A DNA stretch of 64,000 bases from Mucilaginibacter sp. OK268 (lineage in GTDB: Bacteria > Bacteroidota > Bacteroidia > Sphingobacteriales > Sphingobacteriaceae): positions 124,001 to 188,000 of the forward strand of contig NZ_FNJV01000009.1 in assembly GCF_900103125.1 (NCBI RefSeq), written 5' to 3'. The notes under the pieces were generated by a model, which had not been told where the DNA came from, did no database searches, and worked only from the letters and a program-made list of their open reading frames with translations. Shown here in pieces: positions 34,341 through 43,596 of this stretch (positions are counted from its first letter, which is position 1; each line of letters starts with the position of its first letter). Position numbers and translations under genes: made by a program.

Positions 34341-34428
34341 TTTGTAACAATAAAATGTTTAAAAATAACAATGATAACCGAAACTGCTAAATTGCAGACA
34401 TTTTAAGGCATTTTGCCATACTGATCAC

Positions 34429-36792
34429 ATGAAGAAACTCATTACTCTACTACTTATAGCTAATACTGCCGGCGCGTTCGCTCAGAAACTGGATACATTG
34501 ACCATTGAAAAGATCATGCGCGACCCCAAATGGATCGGTGTATCACCATCCAATATCCGCTGGAGCGACGACAGTAAAAAGATCTATTTTAAATGGAACC
34601 CAGGTCATGATGACGCGGATGTATTATACGCCATCACTACCGGTAACACCAGTCCGCAAAAAGTAAGTATAGGCGAGCAGCGCGGTTTAACGGCTGATGG
34701 CGAATGGAATAAAAGTCATACGCAAAAGATTTTTGAAAAAAACGGCGATCTGTTTTTGGCTGATATTAAAAGTGGCAAGGTCATTCAATTAACCAATACC
34801 GAACAGCGCGAGGACGACCCCATTTTCAGCGGTGATGAACATGAGATTATATTTAAACAAAACAATAACCTTTTTGCCCTGAAACTCAACGGCGGGCAGT
34901 TAAAACAGCTTACCAATTTTGTGCGTTCACCAACGGATAAAAAAGATGCCGAAAAGCTGAACGATGAGCAATCGTGGCTCAAAAAACAACAACTGGAACT
35001 TTTTGATATCATTAAAAAAGAGGCGAAAGAGGATAAACTGGATTCCACCCAAACCGCAGCCCTGGAACCCCAGCAATTAAAAGAATTGGTTACCGCTGGT
35101 GATAGAGTTGGTTTGGTAAAAATAAGTCCGGATGGTAAGTACGTTACCTATCGGTTAACCAAAGCTGCCGATGGCGTAAAAAATGCTATTGTGCCGAATT
35201 ATGTAACGGCTTCGGGCTTTACGGAGGATATCCCGAATCGCTCCAAAGTCGGCAGGCCGTCATCTACCTCAAAAATGCTGGTGTTTGATACCCGTCGCCA
35301 GTCCTTTTACCCGGTACTTACCCAGGATATCCCCGGTATTAAAGATCTGCCCGATTACCTGAAGGACTATCCTGCGGAACTTGCCGAACGTAAAAAAACA
35401 AATGCAGACAGACAGGTAGATATAGAAGGTCCATTCTGGAGCGCGGACGGCAAAAACGCCGTTGTGGTGATCAGCGCGCAGGATAATAAAGACAGGTGGA
35501 TCATGCGCCTTGACCCGGTAACAGGTAAACTAAGCCTGCTCGACCGTCAGCGTGATGAAGCCTGGATCGGTGGGCCGGGTATTGAAACCGGTGCAGCTGG
35601 TAATGTTGGATTTACAGATGATACTCACTTTTATTTCCAGAGCGAGGCCAGCGGCTATTCGCATATTTACCTGGTTGATGTGGTCAGCGGCGCAAAAAAA
35701 CAACTCACCAGCGGTAAGTGGGAGGTGCAAACCCTGCAATTATCAAACGATAAAAAAACATTTTACTTTACCGCCAATATAGAGCACCCGGGTATCACGC
35801 ATTTTTACAGCATCCCGGTAAGTGGCGGCAATCCGGTTAAAATTACCGGGATGAAAGGCGGTAACGACGTAACCCTGTCGCCCGATGAAAAATGGCTGGC
35901 TATCCGTTATTCTTATTCCAATAAGCCCTGGGAATTGTATCTGCAACCTAATAAACCCGGTGCGAAGGCGGTGCAGGTAACACATTCTATAAGTCAGGAA
36001 TATACCTCCTACCCATGGCGCGATCCGGAGATCATTACCTTTAAAAACCGGTATGGCAATGATGTTTACGCACGCCAGTACCTGCCTAAAAAGGCCGATC
36101 CGGCTAAACCCGCGGTTATTTTTGTGCACGGTGCCGGTTATCTACAGGAGGTTACTTATTCCTGGAGTTACTACTTCCGCGAGTTTATGTTCAATAATAT
36201 GCTGGCCGATAATGGCTATACCGTGCTGGATATTGATTATATAGCCAGTGCCGGCTATGGCCGCGACTGGCGTACAGGGATCTACCGTCACATGGGTGGC
36301 AAGGACCTGACCGATCAGGTGGATGGAGTACAATACCTGGTTGAAAAATTTGGTGTTAACCCTAAGCATGTGGGTTTGTACGGCGGTTCATACGGTGGTT
36401 TTATTACCTTGATGGGTATGTTTACCGAGCCCGATGTTTTTGCGGCTGGCGGGGCTATCAGATCGGTAACCGATTGGGCGCATTACAACCACGGGTACAC
36501 CTCTAATATTTTAAATGAGCCCTTTACCGATGAGCAGGCTTACCGTAAAAGTTCGCCTATTTATTTTGCCAACGGCTTAAAAGGCAACCTGCTGATGCTG
36601 CATGGCATGATAGATCAGAATGTGAATTACCAGGATATCATCCGCCTTACCCAAAAATTGATTGAGCTGCATAAGGAGAACTGGGAACTGGCATCGTACC
36701 CGGTAGAAGATCACGGCTTTGAACAAGCCAGCAGCTGGACGGATGAGTACAAACGCATATTTAAATTATTTGAACAAACGCTGAAAAAGTGA
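34429..36792 (+). CDS. S9-family (DPP4-like) prolyl oligopeptidase
   Basis: This 787-residue periplasmic serine peptidase has a signal peptide (residues 1-18, GAFAQ). A beta-propeller region spans about residues 40-530, followed by an alpha/beta-hydrolase domain. The triad is visible: Ser654 in GGSYGGFITL, Asp729 in GMIDQNVN and His762 in EDHGFEQ. It likely trims Pro- or Ala-containing peptides taken up from the environment. Its stop overlaps the open frame of the next lipoprotein, so they may be cotranscribed. Confidence 0.9.
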   Translation: MKKLITLLLIANTAGAFAQKLDTLTIEKIMRDPKWIGVSPSNIRWSDDSKKIYFKWNPGHDDADVLYAITTGNTSPQKVSIGEQRGLTADGEWNKSHTQKIFEKNGDLFLADIKSGKVIQLTNTEQREDDPIFSGDEHEIIFKQNNNLFALKLNGGQLKQLTNFVRSPTDKKDAEKLNDEQSWLKKQQLELFDIIKKEAKEDKLDSTQTAALEPQQLKELVTAGDRVGLVKISPDGKYVTYRLTKAADGVKNAIVPNYVTASGFTEDIPNRSKVGRPSSTSKMLVFDTRRQSFYPVLTQDIPGIKDLPDYLKDYPAELAERKKTNADRQVDIEGPFWSADGKNAVVVISAQDNKDRWIMRLDPVTGKLSLLDRQRDEAWIGGPGIETGAAGNVGFTDDTHFYFQSEASGYSHIYLVDVVSGAKKQLTSGKWEVQTLQLSNDKKTFYFTANIEHPGITHFYSIPVSGGNPVKITGMKGGNDVTLSPDEKWLAIRYSYSNKPWELYLQPNKPGAKAVQVTHSISQEYTSYPWRDPEIITFKNRYGNDVYARQYLPKKADPAKPAVIFVHGAGYLQEVTYSWSYYFREFMFNNMLADNGYTVLDIDYIASAGYGRDWRTGIYRHMGGKDLTDQVDGVQYLVEKFGVNPKHVGLYGGSYGGFITLMGMFTEPDVFAAGGAIRSVTDWAHYNHGYTSNILNEPFTDEQAYRKSSPIYFANGLKGNLLMLHGMIDQNVNYQDIIRLTQKLIELHKENWELASYPVEDHGFEQASSWTDEYKRIFKLFEQTLKK

Positions 36793-36812
36793 GGAGTTTT
36801 CTAAAACATAAT

Positions 36813-36908
36813 GTCATCCCGAATTTATTTCGGGATCCCACATGCAAAGTGAGCATTTGGCAACGCGTTTACCTTACATGTGGGATGCTGAAACAAGTTC
36901 AACATGAC
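36813..36908. repeat. Dispersed palindromic repeat family C, copy 2
   Basis: GTCATCCCGAATTTATTTCG, CACATGCAAAG and GTGGGATGCTGAAACAAGTT with CAACATGAC form an imperfect palindrome. It lies inside the 5' part of the following open frame, and its ATG at 36885 may serve as the start of that gene. Confidence 0.85.
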
Positions 36909-37340
36909 CCGTTATTAAAAAATGGGGTAAAAGTGTTTTTGAGCTTTTTGGTTTTTTCCTGCATAGGCTGTAGCAATACGCCTAAGTCGCCCGTAATTCA
37001 TATCGGTAAGATTGATCAGGAACGTTCTGTCAAAATAAGTGGTTTAGATGCGGCTATTATCCAGGACATTACCCGCGATTCCTCGGGGGCAAACTGGCAA
37101 GGGCTGATACCGGTGTATAAAATGCCGACTGATACGGAGATGAAAAATTATCAGCCCGTACAACCGGGTACATACCATATAGCTGATGGAGCCGTTATTT
37201 TTACGCCGGATACGCCGTTCGTAAGTCACCAAACTTATTTTATCAGGTATTATAAATTTGATACCGGTAACAAACTAACGGATTTTGTCGGGGGGCATAA
37301 TCGCCCAGGTAGTTTACACTACATTGATTTAACATTTTAA
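36885..37340 (+). CDS. Small lipoprotein of unknown function
   Basis: The frame is open from 36789, but its first 30 codons are translated family C repeat and are unlikely to be native. The ATG at 36885, itself in the repeat, gives a 151-residue protein. It has a hydrophobic stretch and a lipobox-like LVFSCIGC near residues 20-30. The remainder is small and beta-rich with HQTYFIRYYKFDTGN near the end. I do not recognise a family. A GTG at 36933 is an alternative start but would leave a very short signal peptide. Confidence 0.6.
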   Translation: MLKQVQHDPLLKNGVKVFLSFLVFSCIGCSNTPKSPVIHIGKIDQERSVKISGLDAAIIQDITRDSSGANWQGLIPVYKMPTDTEMKNYQPVQPGTYHIADGAVIFTPDTPFVSHQTYFIRYYKFDTGNKLTDFVGGHNRPGSLHYIDLTF

Positions 37341-37361
37341 GTAATAAACTGCCGTGAATTG

Positions 37362-37392
37362 CTTGAAAATCAAATAATATTGTGTATATTTG
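37362..37392 (+). promoter_or_regulatory. Promoter of the rimP-nusA-infB operon
   Basis: CTTG at 37362-37365 (one base from TTTG) and TATATTTG at 37385-37392 are separated by exactly 19 bases. This matches the phylum's -33/-7 promoter. A hairpin at 37402-37436 follows the predicted start of transcription at once. Confidence 0.7.
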
Positions 37393-37401
37393 CACCTAAT
37401 T

Positions 37402-37436
37402 AATAAAAGAGGGGGCGATTTGTCCCCTCTTTTATT
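37402..37436 (+). promoter_or_regulatory. Leader hairpin of rimP-nusA-infB, possible attenuator
   Basis: AATAAAAGAGGGG at 37402-37414 and CCCCTCTTTTATT at 37424-37436 make a perfect 13-bp stem with a 9-base loop. The U-rich 3' arm resembles an intrinsic terminator. It lies between the promoter and the rimP start codon (37474). In enterobacteria the rimP leader also contains terminator-like hairpins through which NusA represses its own operon, so autoregulation is a reasonable inference here. Confidence 0.65.
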
Positions 37437-37473
37437 TTATCAATCAAATTATCAATCAAAATACCGGAGGGTA

Positions 37474-37938
37474 ATGAATATTGAAAAAAGAGTAAGAGAG
37501 CTGGTTGAGGAGAAGATAGCCGATAAGCCGAATTTGTTTATAGTGGATATCAAAATGCACTCGAACGGAAAGCTGATTGTGCTGGTAGATGGTGATAACG
37601 GCCTGGGAATTGATGATTGTGTGCAGATAAGCAGGCACGTTGGTTTCCACCTGGAAGAGGAGAATGTGATCGAAACAGCATACAACCTGGAAGTATCATC
37701 GCCGGGAATTGATTTCCCGCTATCGTCAACCAGGCAATACGCCAAAAATATAGGGCGTAATTTGGGTATCAAAATGACCGACGGAACCAAAAGGGAAGGC
37801 AAATTGACAGCCATAACAGAGGATGCCGTTATCATTGAAGAAAAAGTAAAAGAAAAAGGGAAAAAAGCCGAAACTGTTGAGAGCGTTATCCCTATTGATA
37901 AAATAACAGAGACAAAAGTTTTAATATCATTCAAGTAG
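37474..37938 (+). CDS. rimP: Ribosome maturation factor RimP
   Basis: RimP helps assemble the 30S subunit. The 154-residue length fits the family. The ATG at 37474 is preceded by CCGGAGG (37464-37470), one of the few clear Shine-Dalgarno sites here, so the longer open frame from 37390 is not used. ELVEEKIADKPNLFIVD is the start of the N domain and NLEVSSPGIDFPLSSTRQY the conserved central block. It overlaps the head of the nusA-infB operon. Confidence 0.96.
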   Translation: MNIEKRVRELVEEKIADKPNLFIVDIKMHSNGKLIVLVDGDNGLGIDDCVQISRHVGFHLEEENVIETAYNLEVSSPGIDFPLSSTRQYAKNIGRNLGIKMTDGTKREGKLTAITEDAVIIEEKVKEKGKKAETVESVIPIDKITETKVLISFK

Positions 37939-37941
37939 AAA

Positions 37942-39177
37942 ATGAGCAATATTAATTTAATTGATTCTTTTCAGGAATTTAAAGATTTCAAGAACATTGA
38001 CCGCCCAACCATGATGAGCGTTCTGGAAGACGTTTTCAGAAGCATGATCAGAAAAAAGTATGGCACAGATGAAAATTGCGACGTAATTGTAAACACGGAC
38101 AACGGTGACTTAGAGATCTGGCGTACCCGTAAGGTGATGGAAGATGGATTTAGTGAGGATGACGACCTGGAAATAGAATTAGCCGAAGCACAACGGATTG
38201 ACGCTGACCTGGAAGTAGGGGATGATTACATTGAGCAGATCACGCTGGAAAGCTTTGGTCGCCGTGCTATTTTAGCCGCCCGCCAAACACTGGTTTCCAA
38301 AATTTTGGAACTGGAAAAAGACGAGATCTTCAAAAAATATAAAGATCGTGTTGGTGAAATTGTTACCGGCGAGGTTTACCAGGTTTGGAAAAAAGAAACC
38401 CTGGTGCTTGACGATGAAGGCAATGAACTATTGCTGCCAAAAGCCGAGCAGATCCCGGCCGATTACTTTAAAAAGGGCGACAGTGTAAAAGCGGTTGTTC
38501 ATAAGGTAGACATGCTGAACAGCAATCCTAAGATCATCATTTCACGTACCGCTCCTGAGTTTTTACAACGTTTGTTTGAACTGGAAGTACCGGAGATCTT
38601 TGACGGACTGATCACGATCAAAAAGATTGTACGTGAACCAGGCGAAAGAGCTAAAGTGGCTGTTGAATCATATGATGATCGTATTGATCCGGTAGGTGCC
38701 TGTGTGGGCATGAAAGGATCACGTATACACGGTATCGTTCGCGAATTAAAAAATGAGAATATTGATGTGATTAATTTCACCAACAATGTTCAGTTATATA
38801 TTCAGCGTGCATTATCGCCAGCCAAAATAACTTCTATTAAGCTGGACGACGATAAGAAAACAGCGGCGGTATATTTAAAGCCCGATCAGGTATCACTGGC
38901 CATTGGCCGTGGCGGTCATAACATTAAACTGGCTGGTAAATTAACCGGCTATGAGATAGATGTTTACCGCGAAGCAGATGAGCATGACGAGGATGTGGAC
39001 ATCGAAGAGTTTTCAGATGAAATTGATAGCTGGATCATCGATGAGTTTAAACGAATAGGTTTAGACACCGCAAAATCGGTACTTGCTTTAACAGTAGGCG
39101 AATTGGTAAAACGTACAGATCTGGAAGAAGAAACTGTAAAAGAAGTGTTATCAATATTGAGTGCTGAGTTTGAATAA
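37942..39177 (+). CDS. nusA: Transcription termination/antitermination factor NusA
   Basis: NusA binds RNA polymerase and affects pausing, termination and antitermination. The 411-residue protein has the N-terminal polymerase-binding domain, an S1 domain (ITGEVYQVWKKETLVLDD region), and two KH domains with GACVGMKGSRIHGIVREL and SLAIGRGGHNIKLAGK. It ends with one short helix-hairpin-like region and lacks the acidic repeats of E. coli NusA, normal for Bacteroidota. It is three bases after rimP. Confidence 0.97.
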   Translation: MSNINLIDSFQEFKDFKNIDRPTMMSVLEDVFRSMIRKKYGTDENCDVIVNTDNGDLEIWRTRKVMEDGFSEDDDLEIELAEAQRIDADLEVGDDYIEQITLESFGRRAILAARQTLVSKILELEKDEIFKKYKDRVGEIVTGEVYQVWKKETLVLDDEGNELLLPKAEQIPADYFKKGDSVKAVVHKVDMLNSNPKIIISRTAPEFLQRLFELEVPEIFDGLITIKKIVREPGERAKVAVESYDDRIDPVGACVGMKGSRIHGIVRELKNENIDVINFTNNVQLYIQRALSPAKITSIKLDDDKKTAAVYLKPDQVSLAIGRGGHNIKLAGKLTGYEIDVYREADEHDEDVDIEEFSDEIDSWIIDEFKRIGLDTAKSVLALTVGELVKRTDLEEETVKEVLSILSAEFE

Positions 39178-39201
39178 GCATAGAAACCAAAATTAAAATC
39201 G

Positions 39202-39209
39202 TATTTTTG
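39202..39209 (+). promoter_or_regulatory. Possible internal -7 box upstream of infB
   Basis: TATTTTTG matches TAnnTTTG and lies 27 bases before the infB ATG. No TTTG is found at the -33 distance, so it is weak; infB may also be transcribed from the rimP promoter. Confidence 0.35.
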
Positions 39210-39236
39210 CGATAATAAGCAGAGAAATTATAATAA

Positions 39237-42200
39237 ATGTCAGAAGACAAATCAATAAAATTAATTAAAGCAGTAAAAGAACTCAACATTGGTATGAGTA
39301 CCATTGTCGATTTTTTGGCTACAAAAGGCTATAAAGTTGAAAAGCAACCTATGGCAAAGCTGGATAGCGACATGTACTCCGCATTGTTGAAGGAGTTTGC
39401 TGTGGACAAAAGTATTAAGGAGGAAGCCAAGCAGATCAGTATCGGAAAGATCAGAAAAGAAGAGCCTGCTGGGTTTCCGGAAAAACCGGTTGAAAATCGC
39501 CGTTCACGGGATTTTGAGAACGAAGAGATCCTGATCAAGAACGCCGGTAACTATACTTCGCCACAGGCAGAAAAACCAAAACCGGTTGAACCTGTTGCCG
39601 AAAAGTCTGACGAACGTAATGACGTTTTGCCGGGTGTTAAGGTAGTGGGTAAAATTGACCTTAATAATCTGAACGCGAAACCTCAGCCAGCGGCTGAAAA
39701 ACCGGCAGAGGTTGTAAAACCTGTAGAGGTTGCTAAACAGCCGGAAGTTGTGGCTCCTGAGCCCAAACCGGAACCAAAGGCCGAAGCGCCTGTAGAAAAG
39801 GCCCCTGAGGCCCCAAAAGCAGAGGAGCCAAAGCAACAACCTGTTGTTGAAACTTCAAAAGCCGAAGAACCAAAAGCGCCGGTAACACCAGTAGCTCCGG
39901 TTGTGCAGGCACCAGTTGTTGAGGCTGCTGCTGATGAGAACCAGGAACCTGATGTGATCAGGGCAAAAGCCGAAAGACTTACAGGCCCTAACGTGATTGG
40001 TAAAATACAATTACCGGTTAACGCGCCTAAGCGTAATCCGGTGGCATCATCATCAAATGCCAACAATGCCGATCATAAACGCAAAAGAAAACGTAAAGAT
40101 AGCCAGGGTAATCCGCAGCATGGCGGTGGACAGCAGGGTGGTGGCAATCACCAGCAACCGCAGCAGGGGCATAATAACCCACCTCCAGCAGGCGGAACCA
40201 TTAATCCAAACCGTCCTGATTTCAGGAACCGTGGTAATAATCCAAACGCAGGTGGCCCTAACCAGGGAGGCGGCAATCGTCCTGACTTCAGGAACAATCG
40301 TAATGCCCCTCAAAGCAATACCCCTAAAGAGGAACCATCTGAAAAAGATATACAAGACCAGATCAAAGCGACACTGGCCCGTTTAAGCGGAGCTGGTAAG
40401 TCGGGTAAATTTGCGCAAAGAGCCAAATTCCGTCGTCAAAAACGTGATGATGTTGCCTCGACTGCAGAAGAACTGGCATTGGAGCAGGAGTTACAGTCGA
40501 AAGTATTAAAGGTTACCGAGTTTGTAACCGCGAACGAGCTGGCTTTGATGATGGATGTATCTGTAACGCAGATCATATCTACCTGTATGAGCCTGGGACT
40601 GTTCGTATCTATCAACCAAAGGCTTGATGCCGAAACCCTAAGCATTGTTGCCGACGAGTTTGGTTACCAGATAGAGTTTGTAAAACCGCAGGATGAAGAG
40701 GGTAACCTTGACCAGGTTGATGAACCAGAAGATCTGATACCACGTGCGCCGATTGTGACCATCATGGGACACGTTGACCACGGTAAAACATCCCTGCTCG
40801 ACTTTATACGTAAAACAAACGTAATAGGCGGCGAAGCCGGGGGTATTACCCAGCACATTGGGGCTTATGAGGTAACCTTGCCAGGCGACAAAGGCAAAAT
40901 TACCTTCCTGGATACTCCGGGTCACGAGGCGTTTACCGCCATGCGTGCAAGGGGTGCACAGGTAACGGATATAGTAATTATAGTAATTGCCGCAGACGAT
41001 AGCGTGATGCCGCAAACCCGCGAGGCTATAAACCACGCGCAGGCTGCTGGAGCACCTATTATTTTCGCCTTCAACAAAATTGATAAGCCGGGCGCTAATG
41101 CCGATAAGGTACGTGAACAGCTTTCGGCTATGAACATTTTGGTTGAAGAGTGGGGTGGTAAATACCAAACTCAGGAAATATCAGCTAAAACAGGTTTAAA
41201 TGTAGAGCTGCTTTTAGAAAAAGTATTGCTTGAGGCCGAATTACTTGAATTGAAAGCCAACCCGAATAAACGTGCCGTAGGTACTGTTATTGAAGCAGCT
41301 CTTGATAAAGGCCGTGGTATTGTTACCACTATCCTTGTACAAGCTGGTCGCTTAAAAGTGGGCGATCCTATACTGGCTGGTTGTTACAGCGGTCGTGTTA
41401 AGGCCTTAACTAACGAGCGTGGCCAAAGGGTTGAATCTGCAGGACCATCAACACCGGTACAGGTGCTAGGTATGCAGGGCGCGCCTACAGCAGGTGATAA
41501 GTTTAATGTATTGGAGAGCGAAGTTGAAGCCCGTGAAATTGCCAACAAGCGTTTGCAATTGCAACGTGAGCAAGGTTTACGTACCCAGAAACATATCACC
41601 CTTGATGAGATCGGCCGTCGTTTGGCAGTTGGTAACTTTAAGGAGCTGAACATTATTGTTAAAGGTGACGTGGATGGATCTATCGAAGCATTGTCCGATT
41701 CATTACTGAAACTATCAACTGAACAGATCCAGGTTAATATCATATCTAAAGCAGTTGGTCAGATTTCTGAATCTGATGTATTGCTGGCTTCCGCGTCTGA
41801 CGCGATCATTATCGGTTTCCAGGTTCGTCCGTCAGGAAGTGCCCGTAAACTGGCCGAGGCTGAGCAGATCGATATCAGATTATACTCTATCATCTACGAT
41901 GCGATCAATGAGATCAAAGCCGCGATGGAAGGTATGCTTGCACCAACGTTTGAAGAGAAGATCGTTGCCAATGTGGAAATACGTGAAACCTTTAAGATCA
42001 GCAAGGTGGGTACTATTGCAGGCTGTATGGTATTGGATGGTAAAATTAACCGTAACAGCAAGATCCGTATCATTCGCGATGGTGTGGTAATTTACACTGG
42101 CGAATTGGCTTCATTAAAACGCTTTAAAGATGATGTTAAAGAAGTATCAACCGGTTACGAATGCGGTTTGAACATCCTGAACTTTAATAACATTGAAGTA

Positions 42201-42251
42201 GGCGACATTGTTGAAGCTTATGAAAATGTAGAAGTGAAACGTAAGTTGTAA
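39237..42251 (+). CDS. infB: Translation initiation factor IF-2
   Basis: IF-2 delivers initiator tRNA to the 30S subunit and hydrolyses GTP on subunit joining. The 1004-residue protein has an IF2_N motif (KAVKELNIGMSTIVDFLATK) and a long linker at about 80-390 that is Pro/Glu/Ala-rich and then Gln/Gly/Asn-rich. A second IF2_N-like segment follows. The G domain has GHVDHGKTS (G1, from Gly511), DTPGHEAF (G3) and FNKIDK (G4), then domains II-IV. The linker is much longer than in E. coli, as usual in this phylum. Confidence 0.97.
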   Translation: MSEDKSIKLIKAVKELNIGMSTIVDFLATKGYKVEKQPMAKLDSDMYSALLKEFAVDKSIKEEAKQISIGKIRKEEPAGFPEKPVENRRSRDFENEEILIKNAGNYTSPQAEKPKPVEPVAEKSDERNDVLPGVKVVGKIDLNNLNAKPQPAAEKPAEVVKPVEVAKQPEVVAPEPKPEPKAEAPVEKAPEAPKAEEPKQQPVVETSKAEEPKAPVTPVAPVVQAPVVEAAADENQEPDVIRAKAERLTGPNVIGKIQLPVNAPKRNPVASSSNANNADHKRKRKRKDSQGNPQHGGGQQGGGNHQQPQQGHNNPPPAGGTINPNRPDFRNRGNNPNAGGPNQGGGNRPDFRNNRNAPQSNTPKEEPSEKDIQDQIKATLARLSGAGKSGKFAQRAKFRRQKRDDVASTAEELALEQELQSKVLKVTEFVTANELALMMDVSVTQIISTCMSLGLFVSINQRLDAETLSIVADEFGYQIEFVKPQDEEGNLDQVDEPEDLIPRAPIVTIMGHVDHGKTSLLDFIRKTNVIGGEAGGITQHIGAYEVTLPGDKGKITFLDTPGHEAFTAMRARGAQVTDIVIIVIAADDSVMPQTREAINHAQAAGAPIIFAFNKIDKPGANADKVREQLSAMNILVEEWGGKYQTQEISAKTGLNVELLLEKVLLEAELLELKANPNKRAVGTVIEAALDKGRGIVTTILVQAGRLKVGDPILAGCYSGRVKALTNERGQRVESAGPSTPVQVLGMQGAPTAGDKFNVLESEVEAREIANKRLQLQREQGLRTQKHITLDEIGRRLAVGNFKELNIIVKGDVDGSIEALSDSLLKLSTEQIQVNIISKAVGQISESDVLLASASDAIIIGFQVRPSGSARKLAEAEQIDIRLYSIIYDAINEIKAAMEGMLAPTFEEKIVANVEIRETFKISKVGTIAGCMVLDGKINRNSKIRIIRDGVVIYTGELASLKRFKDDVKEVSTGYECGLNILNFNNIEVGDIVEAYENVEVKRKL

Positions 42252-42271
42252 TAACAGCTTTCCTATATTCA

Positions 42272-42309
42272 AAAATAAAAAAGGCCCTTAAAAGGGCCTT
42301 TTTTATTTT
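42272..42309 (+). terminator. Bidirectional terminator after infB
   Basis: An 18-bp perfect stem (42272-42289 with 42292-42309) has AAGGCCCTT as its core and A and T tracts on either side. It lies 21 bases after infB. It also ends at the stop of the His-rich peptide gene transcribed towards it. Confidence 0.9.
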
Positions 42310-42445
42310 ACATTTTGTGATGACGTGGATGATGTACCACATGATGGTGATGACGATGCACCACACGGTGATGTGTTTGTGCGTTGGCTGCGGTGTAGGC
42401 AAATGTTGCAAATAAAACAACCGCTAATATTTTTAGAGCTTTCAT
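42308..42445 (-). CDS. Small secreted histidine-rich peptide
   Basis: This 45-residue ORF starts at the minus-strand ATG 42443-42445. The first 23 residues, MKALKILAVVLFATFAYTAA plus NAQ, are a clear signal peptide with an Ala-x-Ala-type cut. The mature part (about 22 residues) has twelve His with Arg and Val (THHRVVHRHHHHVVHHP, then RHHKM). It probably binds metal ions, such as nickel, copper or zinc, in the periplasm. It shares the infB terminator. A chance ORF is unlikely to combine a signal peptide with a His-only tail. Confidence 0.7.
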   Translation of the reverse strand: MKALKILAVVLFATFAYTAANAQTHHRVVHRHHHHVVHHPRHHKM

Positions 42446-42758
42446 AAAATTCTTATTTGGTTTGTTATAACTGATAGACAGCTGTTTTGATTGCCGGTTT
42501 AATCAATGCAGATGTAACAATAGCGTTTCATTGTGATCAACTGTATTTATTTGCCAGGCAGCTATGTGAGCTTTATAATGTAGCAGCGGGTCCTTTTTTA
42601 ACGGTTTAGCCATGTATTAAAGGCGTGATTTGTACACATATATAAACCTGGCCATTGTAACATGATTACTACAATGAAAGCTTGGGCTTAACTATTTTAT
42701 GTAACGCTTTGATTTTTAGCTTAAAGTAACGTAAATTCCATCCTTTATAAAAGCCTAA
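42446..42758. other. 313-base spacer, nothing recognised
   Basis: The gap between the His-rich peptide and the next gene is divergent promoter space. I see no ORF, repeat, hairpin or exact TAnnTTTG box with a -33 element here. Confidence 0.5.
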
Positions 42759-43505
42759 ATGATCAAAAAACTATTGCTGGGTGTAATTGTAGCCTTTCTC
42801 ACATTTATTACGAAACAAACCCGGGGCCAAACCTCAGCAGCAGATACATCTGAACAGCGCATTGCTATGGAGCGCATCTCAGATGCCTACAATACCGCAA
42901 TTGGCCTACAATCTCGCTTATATAACGGACCCGAATACGAACCGTATAACCCTGCCATAAAAGGAAATGCCTATTTCCAGGATATAAATAAATTTACCTC
43001 CGGCACAATTACTTATGACGGCTTATTTTTTAAGGATGTGCCTATCATGTATGATCTGAATAAAGACGTTGTAGTTGTACTCCTGTATAATAAATTTTCT
43101 ATGTATACCCTGCTAAATGAGCGGGTTGAGCGTTTTGATCTGCTCAATCATCATTTTGTAAATATCATGTCAGACTCATTACATACGAATACAGGAATAG
43201 ATGCAGGTTTTTATGATGAGTTATATCATGGTAACGTCGATGTGCTGGCAAAGTATTCAAAATCAATCCAAACAAACTCCGGTTCAAATGCTCTCGAAAC
43301 CTATTTTTCACAGCGTAAAAGTTTTTACCTGAAGAAAGGGAACAATTATTACAGTATTAGCGGACAGGGGGCCCTACTTGATATTTTAAAAGATAAAAGG
43401 AAAGAGCTGCAGCAATACATTAAAACCAGGAAGATCAAATATAGGAAAGCCCCGGAAGATGCTATGGTTGCTATAGTCGGCCGGTATGATGAGTTATCCA
43501 GGTAG
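42759..43505 (+). CDS. Secreted hypothetical protein upstream of the TonB receptor
   Basis: This 248-residue protein has a signal peptide (about residues 1-24, ending RGQ). The mature part is mixed alpha/beta with ARG/TYR-rich segments such as RLYNGPEYEPYNPAIKGNAY and VVVLLYNKFSMYTLLNERVE. I do not recognise a named family; such proteins are common in Bacteroidota. It is followed after 91 bases by the TonB-dependent receptor on the same strand and may belong to the same operon. Confidence 0.6.
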   Translation: MIKKLLLGVIVAFLTFITKQTRGQTSAADTSEQRIAMERISDAYNTAIGLQSRLYNGPEYEPYNPAIKGNAYFQDINKFTSGTITYDGLFFKDVPIMYDLNKDVVVVLLYNKFSMYTLLNERVERFDLLNHHFVNIMSDSLHTNTGIDAGFYDELYHGNVDVLAKYSKSIQTNSGSNALETYFSQRKSFYLKKGNNYYSISGQGALLDILKDKRKELQQYIKTRKIKYRKAPEDAMVAIVGRYDELSR

Positions 43506-43596
43506 GATACCTTAAACTTAACCGGCAAAAATAGTATCCTGGTGATAATGTCGTCATATAATATTTTACCGATACAGGTAGAAAATAAAATAACAG

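Noticed and set aside
36789..36884. N-terminal 32 codons of the lipoprotein frame
   Set aside because: They are a translation of repeat family C and precede the signal peptide, so they are unlikely to be part of the protein.
42184..42420. 78-codon minus-strand ORF over the infB terminator
   Set aside because: It runs through the terminator and infB end in the wrong frame; the His-rich 45-codon ORF in another frame has the signal peptide and fits better.
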